Positions 8,129 through 15,999 of a stretch of DNA of 64,000 bases are shown piece by piece. The position numbers were made by a program, and so were the translations under genes. The notes beneath the pieces were generated by a model that saw nothing but the letters and a program-made list of their open reading frames with translations, searched no databases and was not told the DNA's origin. This stretch comes from Winogradskyella sp. KYW1333 (GTDB lineage: Bacteria; Bacteroidota; Bacteroidia; Flavobacteriales; Flavobacteriaceae), in assembly GCF_003335675.1 (NCBI RefSeq), contig NZ_QPHL01000013.1:149055-213054 (forward strand), in the 5' to 3' direction. Position 1 is the first letter of the stretch. The number at the start of each line of letters is the position of its first letter.

Positions 8129-8392
8129 ATGAATTTAGTAATTAAAGGGAAATGCACGTCAAGTTATGACGCGGTATATAAAGACTTTATTGAATTGTCA
8201 GAAACAAGAGCACAATGTTGTGATGAATCTAAGACAACAATTAGTAAAATAGACAATAATAACTTTGTTGTTCTATTGTTTGATGTTGACATGAGTAAAT
8301 TGAAAGAAATATTATCTACTCCTGAAAGAGCTGAAGTAATTAAAAAGAACGGTATTTCAAATGAAATGTTTCAATTTACGTCTTTGGGATAA
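8129..8392 (+). CDS. Small ferredoxin-fold-like hypothetical protein
   Basis: 87 residues and no signal peptide. The pattern NLVIKGKCT, then an amphipathic helix, TTISKIDNNNFVVLLFDVD, then KLKEILSTPERAEVIKKNG and a final strand MFQFTSL fits a beta-alpha-beta-beta-alpha-beta ferredoxin-like unit, as in small ABM-type proteins. An adjacent Cys pair (QCCDES) is unusual. The AT-rich leader resembles that of the preceding gene and tRNA repeat copy 4 follows 32 bp after the stop. Family and function are not recognised. Confidence 0.6.
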   Translation: MNLVIKGKCTSSYDAVYKDFIELSETRAQCCDESKTTISKIDNNNFVVLLFDVDMSKLKEILSTPERAEVIKKNGISNEMFQFTSLG

Positions 8393-8424
8393 AGGTGTAA
8401 AAATATGTTTTGATATTTGGAATA

Positions 8425-8483
8425 TTCCCGCTACTCAAAAAATAAAACGGTTATACTATTATAGTGTAACCGTTTTTGATTTT
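8425..8483 (+). repeat. tRNA 3'-end/terminator repeat, copy 4
   Basis: TTCCCGCTACT at 8425-8435 is identical to the last nine bases of the tRNA-fMet and the two bases after it (1068-1078). The hairpin AAAACGGTTATACTATTATA...TAACCGTTTTT follows. Apart from the native copy it is the only one that retains genuine tRNA sequence. Confidence 0.88.
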
Positions 8484-8502
8484 ATTCCTAGAAAATTTAG
8501 CG

Positions 8503-9042
8503 CTACATTAATTTACCTAAGAATACCTGTGCTCTGGAATTAAAAGGATTTCCGCTAGCTCTTCTATTTGATGCGATTTGTCCGGTATGCCAGATAGCAT
8601 CTGATAAGGGACCGTTAATAGCATTCCAAAATGGAAAAGACATACTTTGACCACCGAAATTAATTTTTACTGAGACTTCAGAGATTTTAACTTCTTTTAT
8701 TAGCATATCAGACATTTTTTTAAGATTTAACAATGTCTTAGTTCTATATTCACTAAAGGACATTTCATATTTAGTTTCTGTAGGATACTCTTTATTATGA
8801 AATGCATAAATGACCATTTCTGTTAAGCCATAAATATGCTCTAAAACATCTAATGAAGATCGACTATCGTCACTAGGCTTGTATGAGAGGTCAATATCTC
8901 TTAGGCCATCAGTGGCCCAGTAATATCTAAACCCTAAACCTTCAATTAATCGGGTGATTACTGTTTCAGTGGTAAAATTATCAGCATAGGGGCCTATCTC
9001 AGAAAAAGGTAATGATTCATTGGTTTTTTCAGACTCTTTCAT
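8503..9042 (-). CDS. DinB-like putative metal-dependent protein
   Basis: 179 residues, no signal peptide. Long helices with conserved polar positions fit the DinB/YfiT four-helix bundle: a first metal-ligand candidate in SLDVLEHIYGLTEM, and a last helix SDAIWHTGQIASNRRASG, which is a typical DinB ending. Members include thiol-dependent S-transferases acting on small molecules and proteins with unknown activity. It is divergent from the TPR-NTF2 gene and shares with it the module between tRNA repeat copies 4 and 5. The substrate is unknown. Confidence 0.75.
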   Translation of the reverse strand: MKESEKTNESLPFSEIGPYADNFTTETVITRLIEGLGFRYYWATDGLRDIDLSYKPSDDSRSSLDVLEHIYGLTEMVIYAFHNKEYPTETKYEMSFSEYRTKTLLNLKKMSDMLIKEVKISEVSVKINFGGQSMSFPFWNAINGPLSDAIWHTGQIASNRRASGNPFNSRAQVFLGKLM

Positions 9043-9124
9043 AATATATAATTTAATTGTTTAAAGTTTTAATTATCAAAATAGACAGTTTATTACATAA
9101 TAAATATACTTGTTATATTATAAC

Positions 9125-9154
9125 TTGCAAAATACAATTAATAATTTTATGTTT
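9125..9154 (+). promoter_or_regulatory. Candidate promoter of the TPR-NTF2 gene
   Basis: A TTG followed by about 20 bp and TATGTTTG (TAnnTTTG -7 box) lies 25-55 bp before the start at 9180. The spacer (CAAAATACAATTAATAATT) closely resembles the sequence upstream of the AhpD-like gene (TTGCAAAAAGCAATTAATAA at about 10880), so the two transcription units may share promoter ancestry. Confidence 0.5.
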
Positions 9155-9179
9155 GATGTAAATCAATATATCAAAAATC

Positions 9180-10307
9180 ATGAAAAAATTATTTATTATT
9201 CTAGTTTTGAGTTCGAGTATTTCTAATGCTCAATGGATTCAAAAATCATCTTGTAAGAAGAGTGCTGAAAAAATCACTAACGCAGCAATAGAATCAATAG
9301 CGAACCTTGAGTATTTATCTGCCATGGGAATTGCCAAGGCAGCACTGTTGTTAGATCCAAATTGTGGATGTGCCCAACTAGTTTTAGCTGCTGTTAGTAG
9401 TCCAAACCCAAATTGGGGAAGTCAAAAATCAAAGCTTGAAGCTATAGATGTTTCAAAACTTAGTGCTGAAGAAAAAACATGGCATAGTTTTCTTATGACC
9501 TCCCGAGAAGATAGACCTGATGTTGCAAAATCAGCAATGGCAGAACATCCGGAAAGTCCCTTAATTAACTGGTTGGCTACAACACCAGCTGATTTTAATA
9601 CTTTTAAAACATTTGCTGAAAAATTTCCTGAGCAAGCGTCGGCATCTTATAATATGATGTCGTATGCTTATTTAAGAGGAGATTATGGTGAGCCAAATCA
9701 AGAGATGGCAATGGATTATGTAGAACGTTCTCAACAGATGCACTATGGACCAAACTCTTATGATTCAATGGCAGAACACTATGCATCTATAGGGGAATAT
9801 CAAAAAGCACTAGAACTTCAATTGAAAGCAGTTGATTTTGCCCAATTTGGTTCCCCTTATTGGAATTTTGCAAGAATATATTATGCAAAAGTGAACCAAG
9901 AGGATATCTCTAAACAATTAATAAAAAATCAAAAAGAAGCTCAAGATGCAATAACAGCAAATGACTATGAGACATATTCAAAGTTTATGCATCCAGATAT
10001 TAATCATATGACAGGAGATTCTAATTTGTCACCATTTTATACGTTTAATAAAGCCTCATTTGAGAGGGAACGAGTAATTACTTGGAAAAGTTTTGAATTA
10101 GAAAATATGGATGTGAATTATTCTCCAGATATGAAAACAGCTGTTCTCACATTTTATGCATCAGGAAGTTATATTTTTAATGATACCGACAAAGAGGTTG
10201 CTTACAGTACAAGAGGTTCTTCCGTTTGGGTTAACACTGATCAAGGATGGAAAATTATGCATAGCTCATGGGCTCCTAATAAAAATGGAGTTGGAATACC
10301 TGAATAA
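9180..10307 (+). CDS. Exported TPR protein with C-terminal NTF2-like domain
   Basis: 375 residues. The signal peptide ends SSSISNAQ. Residues 20-260 are helical TPR-like repeats (YSYLRGDYGEPNQEMAMDYV-type and YASIGEYQKALELQLKAVDF). The C-terminal ~115 residues form an NTF2/DUF4440-like domain: helix AITANDYETYSKFMHPDIN, strands TAVLTFYASGSYIF and the closing GWKIMHSSWAPN. NTF2-like domains bind small hydrophobic molecules or act as enzymes. It links this module to the exported NTF2 cluster downstream. Start chosen at the signal peptide, directly after an A/T-rich leader. Confidence 0.8.
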   Translation: MKKLFIILVLSSSISNAQWIQKSSCKKSAEKITNAAIESIANLEYLSAMGIAKAALLLDPNCGCAQLVLAAVSSPNPNWGSQKSKLEAIDVSKLSAEEKTWHSFLMTSREDRPDVAKSAMAEHPESPLINWLATTPADFNTFKTFAEKFPEQASASYNMMSYAYLRGDYGEPNQEMAMDYVERSQQMHYGPNSYDSMAEHYASIGEYQKALELQLKAVDFAQFGSPYWNFARIYYAKVNQEDISKQLIKNQKEAQDAITANDYETYSKFMHPDINHMTGDSNLSPFYTFNKASFERERVITWKSFELENMDVNYSPDMKTAVLTFYASGSYIFNDTDKEVAYSTRGSSVWVNTDQGWKIMHSSWAPNKNGVGIPE

Positions 10308-10326
10308 TTATTTAAATAGGTTTGTT

Positions 10327-10380
10327 TACTGAAACAATAAAACGGTTATACCATTAAGGTGTAACCGTTTTTGTATTTTT
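10327..10380 (+). repeat. tRNA 3'-end/terminator repeat, copy 5
   Basis: TACTGAAACAATAAAACGG and the GGTTATAC / GTGTAACC hairpin with a T-run. It is the most diverged copy. It follows the TPR-NTF2 stop by 20 bp and the next start codon is only 4 bp away. Confidence 0.82.
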
Positions 10381-10384
10381 ATAT

Positions 10385-10654
10385 ATGTCAAAAAAAATGT
10401 TCTATCCTCTTTCTCTGTTGTTAATTCCATTAATTGGGATGTCTATCACTAATGAGATCAACTGGAGTCCATTTGATTTCATTATTATGGGTTCTCTACT
10501 CTTTTTGCTAAGTATTGGAATTAATTTTATGAGTAACCGAACAAATAATGTAAAAAACCGCCTTTTATACATTGGAATATTAGTTTTAATATTTATGTTA
10601 ATATGGGCAGAGTTGGCAGTAGGTATTCTTGAAACTCCTTTTGCAGGCAGTTAA
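10385..10654 (+). CDS. Small three-helix membrane protein
   Basis: 89 residues with three hydrophobic helices (about 6-22, 32-49, 61-82) and positively charged residues between helices 2 and 3 (NRTNNVKNR). Not a family I recognise. Its start codon is directly downstream of tRNA repeat copy 5, the same arrangement as the acetolactate-decarboxylase-like gene after copy 2, so either the repeat carries promoter activity or the transcript is leaderless. Confidence 0.6.
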   Translation: MSKKMFYPLSLLLIPLIGMSITNEINWSPFDFIIMGSLLFLLSIGINFMSNRTNNVKNRLLYIGILVLIFMLIWAELAVGILETPFAGS

Positions 10655-10840
10655 GTTAGTAATCGATTACGTTGTACGTTACCTTTAAATAATGGACTTA
10701 GGATAATCAAAATTAATATGTTTCAATCTCTTATCAATAATATTGATAATTCTATTAAAATAAAAGAGTACATTCTAAGTTGAAAAAGGATTTTTCAGTT
10801 TTGATAAGAAGATCTGACTAGCTAAATGGATTCTATTTCT

Positions 10841-10873
10841 GTCATATTATCGAATAAAGAATGACATTATCGA
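10841..10873 (+). promoter_or_regulatory. Paired ATTATCGA boxes upstream of the AhpD/NTF2 cluster
   Basis: Two direct repeats, ATATTATCGAATAAAG and ACATTATCGATTTAAG, are spaced exactly 20 bp, about two helical turns. They lie upstream of the first cluster gene. Their complement (TCGATAAT...) resembles TCGATAAAATG at 19897 and the TCGACATAAAATG pair at 55412-55457, upstream of the related genes. Candidate operator. Confidence 0.4.
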
Positions 10874-10948
10874 TTTAAGTTGCAAAAAGCAATTAATAAT
10901 TCGAGTTTGTATTTCAATAAAAAATTTAAGAAATCAAATCAATTAATT

Positions 10949-11368
10949 ATGAAAAAAATCATTTGTTTATTAGCTCTAATGTTCATCTCAATTTATGGTA
11001 TGGCCCAAGATGGAGCATTAACAGCTGAAGAAAAAAAATCTATTTTAGAAAATAGTCCATTTAATTCGGTTTATCCTAGTTCTATACTAAAAAGCTCTGA
11101 TGCATATTTTAAAGCACAGATGGGGTTATACAAAGAAGGGGCAATTGCGGAGAAAGAAGCACATCTAGTTGCTATAGGAACTTCGGCCGCCGTAAAATGC
11201 CAGTATTGTATACCATATCATATATCGGAATTAAAACGATTAGGTGCAACAGAAGATGAAATTAAAACTGCTGTTTTAATTGCTGCTGATATAATGAAAA
11301 TGAGCACACTCTTTTATGGAAACGAATTTGATTTAGAGGCATTCAAAAAAATGCTTTCTGGGAATTAA
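10949..11368 (+). CDS. Exported carboxymuconolactone decarboxylase/AhpD-like protein
   Basis: 139 residues from the ATG at 10949, chosen for its signal peptide (LALMFISIYGMAQ). An upstream in-frame start would put 23 polar residues in front of it. The AhpD-like helical core carries CQYCIPYH, the redox CxxC plus His signature, followed by ELKRLGATEDEIKTAVLIAADI. AhpD-type proteins are alkylhydroperoxidases using a CxxC; CMD members act on lactones. Export is unusual for this family and shared with its cluster neighbours. First gene of the exported NTF2/ABM cluster. Confidence 0.85.
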   Translation: MKKIICLLALMFISIYGMAQDGALTAEEKKSILENSPFNSVYPSSILKSSDAYFKAQMGLYKEGAIAEKEAHLVAIGTSAAVKCQYCIPYHISELKRLGATEDEIKTAVLIAADIMKMSTLFYGNEFDLEAFKKMLSGN

Positions 11369-11396
11369 TCATATTTAAACTTTAATTACAAATCAA

Positions 11397-11822
11397 ATGA
11401 AAAAAGTAGTTTATGTATTGTTCTTGTTTGTAAGTGTTTCGTTTGCACAAGATTTAAAATGGGATTCAAGTGCATTGATAAATGCAGAATTTATAATCGA
11501 TGCTGTTCATACCAAAGATGGAGTAAATTATGAATTATCTGCCACAGGTGAGGCAGGACCTTATGGGAGAGTTTATTTATCTTATGTATTTACAAACCAT
11601 AATGACAGTATGGAAAGCGGTGAATTTACCGGTTATATATGGACTCAAATGGAAGAAGAAATTATAAAAGGAACAACACAAGGTGTTTATAGAAAACAAG
11701 GTAAAGTATTTAAAATGTATGCACTTGATAACCTTACTAATGAAAAAACATATATAGTTAGTGGTATCGCTGACTTTGTAAACAAAACATTGAAATTTAA
11801 AGCATCTGAAGTAAAAGAGTAA
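11397..11822 (+). CDS. Secreted beta-rich hypothetical protein
   Basis: 141 residues with a signal peptide ending VSFAQ. The mature part is almost all beta: YELSATGEAGPYGRVYLSYV, GEFTGYIWTQM, GTTQGVYRKQGKVFKMYALD. The repeated 'GxY/GxV' strand pattern suggests a calycin- or allene-oxide-cyclase-like barrel (inference). It begins 28 bp after the AhpD-like gene and ends 2 bp before an NTF2-like lipoprotein, so it is very likely part of the same operon. No catalytic motif seen. Confidence 0.65.
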   Translation: MKKVVYVLFLFVSVSFAQDLKWDSSALINAEFIIDAVHTKDGVNYELSATGEAGPYGRVYLSYVFTNHNDSMESGEFTGYIWTQMEEEIIKGTTQGVYRKQGKVFKMYALDNLTNEKTYIVSGIADFVNKTLKFKASEVKE

Positions 11823-11824
11823 TT

Positions 11825-12340
11825 ATGAAATATTTAAAAATTATATTATTGGTATTAGTTGTCTCCTGTGAAACTGGGGAAACGGTTAAAGATATATCAT
11901 CCGAAAATCAATTAAAATTTAAAGAAAATACAGAACGAATTAAATCTATGTTGGCAGCTATGTCGGCAGAAGAAAGCGATAAGTTTTCTCAGTATTTTGC
12001 AGATTCATTAAAATGGAGTGGTCCAGATAAAATCTTAATAGATGATTATGAAACTAAGGAGGTTTTAATGGCAGCATTAGACGGTTATATAGCCATGTAT
12101 GATAATCACGAGTTAAGGGATATAAAGTTTTTTGGTGGCAGCACCTATAGTTCAGAAGAAACAAGTGATAATCCTAATGATATTAGAGTTTACGGTAATT
12201 GGCACCATACGCATGCTGAAACTGGTAAGGCAGTAAGTCATAAATGGATGGCCTTAATGCGTTTCAATAGTGATGGTCAGATTTATTTATTTAACGATTT
12301 TTTTGATGTTACTGGATTTTTGAGTCAGCATTTAAACTAA
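11825..12340 (+). CDS. NTF2-like (SnoaL-like) lipoprotein
   Basis: 171 residues with a lipobox LVVSC (Cys about 15). The mature domain follows the cone-shaped alpha+beta NTF2 pattern: helix with YFADSLKWSGPD, a second helix VLMAALDGYIAMYDNH, then long strands DIRVYGNWHHTHAETGK, HKWMALMRFN and a closing QIYLFNDFFDVTGF. Very similar in its last third to the later cluster member at 14349 (GTWTGKNSTTGK and FFDYGG). Four-gene tight spacing here indicates an operon. Substrate unknown. Confidence 0.8.
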   Translation: MKYLKIILLVLVVSCETGETVKDISSENQLKFKENTERIKSMLAAMSAEESDKFSQYFADSLKWSGPDKILIDDYETKEVLMAALDGYIAMYDNHELRDIKFFGGSTYSSEETSDNPNDIRVYGNWHHTHAETGKAVSHKWMALMRFNSDGQIYLFNDFFDVTGFLSQHLN

Positions 12341-12353
12341 AAAACTATACCTT

Positions 12354-12878
12354 ATGAATACTATAAAACCCCCATTATACTGCTTGATATGCTTCATTTT
12401 AATGTTAGGATGTCAACAAAGTAGTATAGAATCAGTAGATACATCTGCTGGTTTTATTTTAGATGGTCCCAATAAGAATTCAAATTATGCCTTAGGTAGT
12501 AATCAGGCAGCAGAATTAGCGGTTTCCTTTTCTAATGCATTTGTGAACAAGGATTATAATTTTATGTCTAAAGAGAATTTTAGGGATTCAATGTTTTTTT
12601 ATCCTGAGAAAGGATTGGAAAAATTAGTTTTTGATTTAGATACTGGAATCTCTCTAATTAAATCAATGCATGCACCTTATGATTCAATAACACGCACTAT
12701 AGAAGAGGTAATTCCATTAATACCTTCTTATGATAATACCTTGAATAAAATTATGTTATCGTTTACAGAGAATAGATATACAAAAGATGGATCAATAGAA
12801 ACTTACAGATTTTTTGAGCAACATTATATTCAAGACAATAAAATTATAGGAGTTAGGAAATGGGTGCAATCCGAATAA
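12354..12878 (+). CDS. NTF2-like lipoprotein
   Basis: 174 residues; lipobox LMLGC (Cys about 20). After the Cys, an Asn/Gly-rich linker (GPNKNSNYALGSNQAAEL) resembles the linker of the double-NTF2 protein at 16000 (NNGNAYSIGNDAMADKL), and the domain that follows has the same layout: helix with FVNKDYNFMSKENF, then strands NKIMLSFTENRYTKDGS and FFEQHYIQDNKIIGVRKWV. This points to a recent common origin within the cluster. It is 13 bp after its upstream neighbour. Confidence 0.78.
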   Translation: MNTIKPPLYCLICFILMLGCQQSSIESVDTSAGFILDGPNKNSNYALGSNQAAELAVSFSNAFVNKDYNFMSKENFRDSMFFYPEKGLEKLVFDLDTGISLIKSMHAPYDSITRTIEEVIPLIPSYDNTLNKIMLSFTENRYTKDGSIETYRFFEQHYIQDNKIIGVRKWVQSE

Positions 12879-12935
12879 AAATCAAATTAAAAACAAAGAC
12901 AGTTTTTAAACTACTATCAAATAAAATTTAAAACA

Positions 12936-13442
12936 GTGAAAAACTTATTATTTATTTTGATTTTAATTACATTTTCGTGTAATCAAGATCAAAAAACTAA
13001 AACAAAAGAGCATACAGAAAAAATAGAGTATATATATGAAGCATCATACCTAGACAATGTTAATATTGGGAATAATGAATTGGTTTTAAAAATCCAGCAA
13101 ATGCATCAATATCTTATAGATAAAGATTTTCAGATGGCCTCAACTTTTTTTTCAGATGATATTATTTTTATCCTTGAGGATGGTTATATTTTAGAGGGTA
13201 AAGCAACTGTTATGAAGCATATGACTGACAACTTTTCATTAATTAAAATTCAAGATTATGAAGTGGATATAAACTTTTCAGTAACAGGTGATAACGGAGA
13301 CGAGTGGGTGCTTCTTTGGGATAATGCTAAAATTGTACTTCCTGATGGTAATTCAGCTAAATATGATTGGATGGAAGCTTTCCAGTTTGTTAACGGGAAA
13401 ATAACTAAAATAAATCAGTTCTCAAGACCAATAATCAAATAA
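12936..13442 (+). CDS. NTF2-like lipoprotein (GTG start)
   Basis: 168 residues. The GTG at 12936 is the only start giving a complete lipoprotein signal (KNLLFILILITFSC). The mature NTF2 domain has a long helix QMHQYLIDKDFQMASTFFSDD, the hairpin FILEDGYILEGKATVMKHMTD, then WVLLWDNAKIVLPDGNSAKYD and EAFQFVNGKITKINQFS. The last phrase 'ngKItkinqF' is the usual final NTF2 strand. It ends 7 bp before the NTF2-ABM fusion gene. Confidence 0.8.
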   Translation: MKNLLFILILITFSCNQDQKTKTKEHTEKIEYIYEASYLDNVNIGNNELVLKIQQMHQYLIDKDFQMASTFFSDDIIFILEDGYILEGKATVMKHMTDNFSLIKIQDYEVDINFSVTGDNGDEWVLLWDNAKIVLPDGNSAKYDWMEAFQFVNGKITKINQFSRPIIK

Positions 13443-13449
13443 CTTAAAA

Positions 13450-14316
13450 ATGAAAAAAATAATTATTCTTATACTAGGTTTGTCATTGTATACATGTAAC
13501 GAGCCTTACGCTAATCTTACAACTAACGATGAAAAATCTCAAATAATAAAAACTTTATTTCAAAAAGTTGGTGAGGAAAATATTGATTATTTAAAAGAAA
13601 TATTTTCTGATAGTATGCAATTTATTGATCCACACGGTAATAAGCTTGATAAGTTAGGGTTTATTGCAGGGGTAGAAAATCTATACGATCTGTTTGATGA
13701 AATAACGGTGGAAAACATGGATGGAGATGCATTAGGATCAGAGGTTGAAACCGCTACCTACAATAACGGTATTGTTTGGACTAATATTTGGAATACTTTC
13801 TCTGCCACAGGCAAATATACTGGTCAAAGTGTAGCTTTTCCATTTCATATATCATATCAATGGGAGGGAGATAAAATTATAAAAGAGGTTCAATTTTTTG
13901 ATACATCAGTAATTGAAAAAGAAATGAATGCAAAAGATGCAGCAAATAATACATCACAAAAAGTGGTTGCCAATATAGATATGACGGTTAATCCAGGTTA
14001 CTCTACAGAAGATGTAAAAGCATTTTTAGAAAAATTAAACAATTTTATCCGTACGAAGGAACCCAACACTTATGACTATAGTTATTTTATTTCTGAAGAT
14101 GGCAAACGCATTACTTTAATTGAAAAATTTAGAACGTCAGAAGATTTTATTTACCATGTTGATAATTTTGAGAATGGACCCAACATTGCAACTTTCATGA
14201 AAATGTTTACATTTAAATCTTTTGTAATTGCTGGTAATACTTCTGAAGGCTTGAGAGAGCGCATCAAAGCTTATCCTGTAGATTACCGTGGTAATATCGG
14301 TGGTTGGATATATTAA
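13450..14316 (+). CDS. Lipoprotein fusing an NTF2-like and an ABM-like domain
   Basis: 288 residues. A signal with Cys at about 16 (SLYTC) is an imperfect but acceptable lipobox. Residues about 30-150 form an NTF2 domain (LFQKVGEENIDYLKEIFSD, FPFHISYQWEGDKIIKEVQFFD). Residues about 175-280 form an ABM-like ferredoxin domain: VVANIDMTVNPGYSTEDVKA, DYSYFISEDGKRITLIEKF, then the helix SEDFIYHVDNFENGP. ABM family members are small monooxygenases or degradation proteins acting on aromatic or polyketide molecules. The same fusion recurs in the next gene. Confidence 0.78.
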   Translation: MKKIIILILGLSLYTCNEPYANLTTNDEKSQIIKTLFQKVGEENIDYLKEIFSDSMQFIDPHGNKLDKLGFIAGVENLYDLFDEITVENMDGDALGSEVETATYNNGIVWTNIWNTFSATGKYTGQSVAFPFHISYQWEGDKIIKEVQFFDTSVIEKEMNAKDAANNTSQKVVANIDMTVNPGYSTEDVKAFLEKLNNFIRTKEPNTYDYSYFISEDGKRITLIEKFRTSEDFIYHVDNFENGPNIATFMKMFTFKSFVIAGNTSEGLRERIKAYPVDYRGNIGGWIY

Positions 14317-14348
14317 TTTTAAATACTTTAACTAATAAATTATATAAT

Positions 14349-15152
14349 ATGAAAACTTTAAAAAAAATAATTTTAGCGATTACAGTAATACTTTTCGTTT
14401 CATGTAGTGGTAATCCTAATTATGAAAAAAACTTAGCAACAGCACAAAAATTATTTGAACTTCATGGAGAAGAGAAGCTTGACGAACAGCTTGCTCTAGT
14501 AAGTGAGGATATTAAAATATATACACCAATGTATGGGTCTTCAGAGCCAATGGGTTATGATGTATATGCATCTATGTTAAAAGGATATCATGATAATTTT
14601 GAGGATGTTAAATACAATGCTCAAGCTTGGCTCCCTGGTGTTGATACATTGTCTCTAAAACCAGATGGAAGTGTTAGGACGTATGGTACCTGGACAGGAA
14701 AAAATTCCACTACAGGAAAACAGATAAACCTAAGTGGCTATTGGTATTTTAACTTCGATGCAGATGGTAAGGTTATCGCTCAAGGAGACTTTTTTGATTA
14801 TGGAGGAATGATGCAAGCTGTTGGTCCTAAAAATCCGGTTTTAGTTACCCTTAAGGTTTTGCCAGGCAAAAAACAGGCTATGATAGATCTTCTTAATACT
14901 CCTGATGGTTTACAAACAACAAGAGACTATGACGGTAGTTTATCTCTTGAGGCATTTTTTAACGATGAGACCTACACATATTATATTTACGGAGATTGGG
15001 CATCATATGAGCATTATCAAAAATATCTTGACTGGAGATTTAATGATGATGAAAGCAAAATGGCACAAAAAGTTATGGCTCTTTGTGAGGGTGGGCAACA
15101 AGGATTAATCCCATTATTTCCAAATACTGATTATTCTTCATTTAGTAATTGA
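14349..15152 (+). CDS. Lipoprotein fusing an NTF2-like and an ABM-like domain (second copy)
   Basis: 267 residues from the ATG at 14349, chosen because it begins the lipoprotein signal (ILFVSC, Cys about 18). N-terminal NTF2 domain: AQKLFELHGEEKLDEQLALV, TYGTWTGKNSTTGKQINLSG, YWYFNFDADGKVIAQGDFFD. C-terminal ABM-like domain: NPVLVTLKVLPGKKQAMIDL, LSLEAFFNDETYTYYIYGDW, then YEHYQKYLDWRF. Domain order is as in the preceding gene, so the pair probably arose by duplication. A terminator-like hairpin follows at about 15294. Confidence 0.8.
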   Translation: MKTLKKIILAITVILFVSCSGNPNYEKNLATAQKLFELHGEEKLDEQLALVSEDIKIYTPMYGSSEPMGYDVYASMLKGYHDNFEDVKYNAQAWLPGVDTLSLKPDGSVRTYGTWTGKNSTTGKQINLSGYWYFNFDADGKVIAQGDFFDYGGMMQAVGPKNPVLVTLKVLPGKKQAMIDLLNTPDGLQTTRDYDGSLSLEAFFNDETYTYYIYGDWASYEHYQKYLDWRFNDDESKMAQKVMALCEGGQQGLIPLFPNTDYSSFSN

Positions 15153-15293
15153 AAAATAGAAAAATACAATAAGGCCAATAGGAACTAATCCCTTACTATT
15201 TTTTCACTTTATTACATTAAAAGTAGTGGATTTAGTCTCTGGATTGGCGTTCTTTTAAGATGGCTGTGTTATATTATGCTATCTGCAATAATT

Positions 15294-15326
15294 AAAAGGG
15301 GATCTAATTTTTAGATTCTCTTTTTT
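15294..15326 (+). terminator. Intrinsic terminator ending the first NTF2/ABM operon
   Basis: AAAAGGGGATCTAA pairs with TTAGATTCTCTTTT (one mismatch), followed by T-rich sequence, 142 bp after the last gene of the 10949-15152 unit. Confidence 0.6.
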
Positions 15327-15429
15327 CTTTGATTAAATTTTATAAATCGCTAACAAATCTATCCTAATTACTTGTGTTTTAAAATTAATAGTTTTATTTT
15401 TCATTTTAAATAAATTAATAAATCATAAA

Positions 15430-15846
15430 ATGAAAATAAGACATATTATTGTAGTTGTATTCCTAATCTTTTCCTTCTCTTGTCAAACATCAAAAGAGAC
15501 TTCAAATAGTTTATCAGCTACAGCTGAGGCTATTAAAACCTATAAAATAAATTTTAAGTGGCAAGAGGGGTTTGAGGCATGGTCAAAAGTTCCCACGACA
15601 TCAGATTATCATATGGTTGCTCCAGGTCTTGGCCTCGAGGCTAGAGGTGCTGATGAAATCAATAGTATAATTTTTGGTTTTGTGACAGAAACGGAACTTG
15701 TTCAAGAATTAGTAGATATAACCGAACACGGACCTTATGTAACTTGCTATCTTAAACTTACGACCAAAACGGGTGAAAAATTTGATGCGGTTGAAGTATT
15801 TAAATTGGATGAACAAGGACGTGTCACTAATATTTGGGCACTTTGA
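15430..15846 (+). CDS. Short NTF2-like lipoprotein
   Basis: 138 residues with lipobox FSFSC (Cys about 19). A compressed NTF2 domain: WQEGFEAWSKVPTTSDYHMV, GPYVTCYLKLTTKTGEKF, then a canonical last strand VEVFKLDEQGRVTNIWAL, close to SnoaL-type 'ggkItei' endings. It stands apart from its neighbours (277 bp upstream gap with a terminator, 153 bp downstream), so it is probably its own transcription unit. Confidence 0.78.
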   Translation: MKIRHIIVVVFLIFSFSCQTSKETSNSLSATAEAIKTYKINFKWQEGFEAWSKVPTTSDYHMVAPGLGLEARGADEINSIIFGFVTETELVQELVDITEHGPYVTCYLKLTTKTGEKFDAVEVFKLDEQGRVTNIWAL

Positions 15847-15999
15847 TAATTAATTCGCTTTAATTTGGTAGGCTATGGACTTGTATTGTGTTTTTAATCA
15901 ATTAAATATAGTTACTCATCTATAAACCAAACATATATGCTCAATATATTTTAACTTATAACATAAATCTAAATCAATAATAATAAAATCAAAACTATC

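Noticed and set aside
10659..10670. 12-bp palindrome GTAATCGATTAC as an operator
   Set aside because: It lies just after a stop codon, far from any -33/-7 element, and short AT-rich palindromes are expected by chance; no second copy seen.
14905..15108. 67-codon frame inside the second NTF2-ABM gene
   Set aside because: Out-of-frame overlap with a well-supported lipoprotein; no start signal or family pattern.
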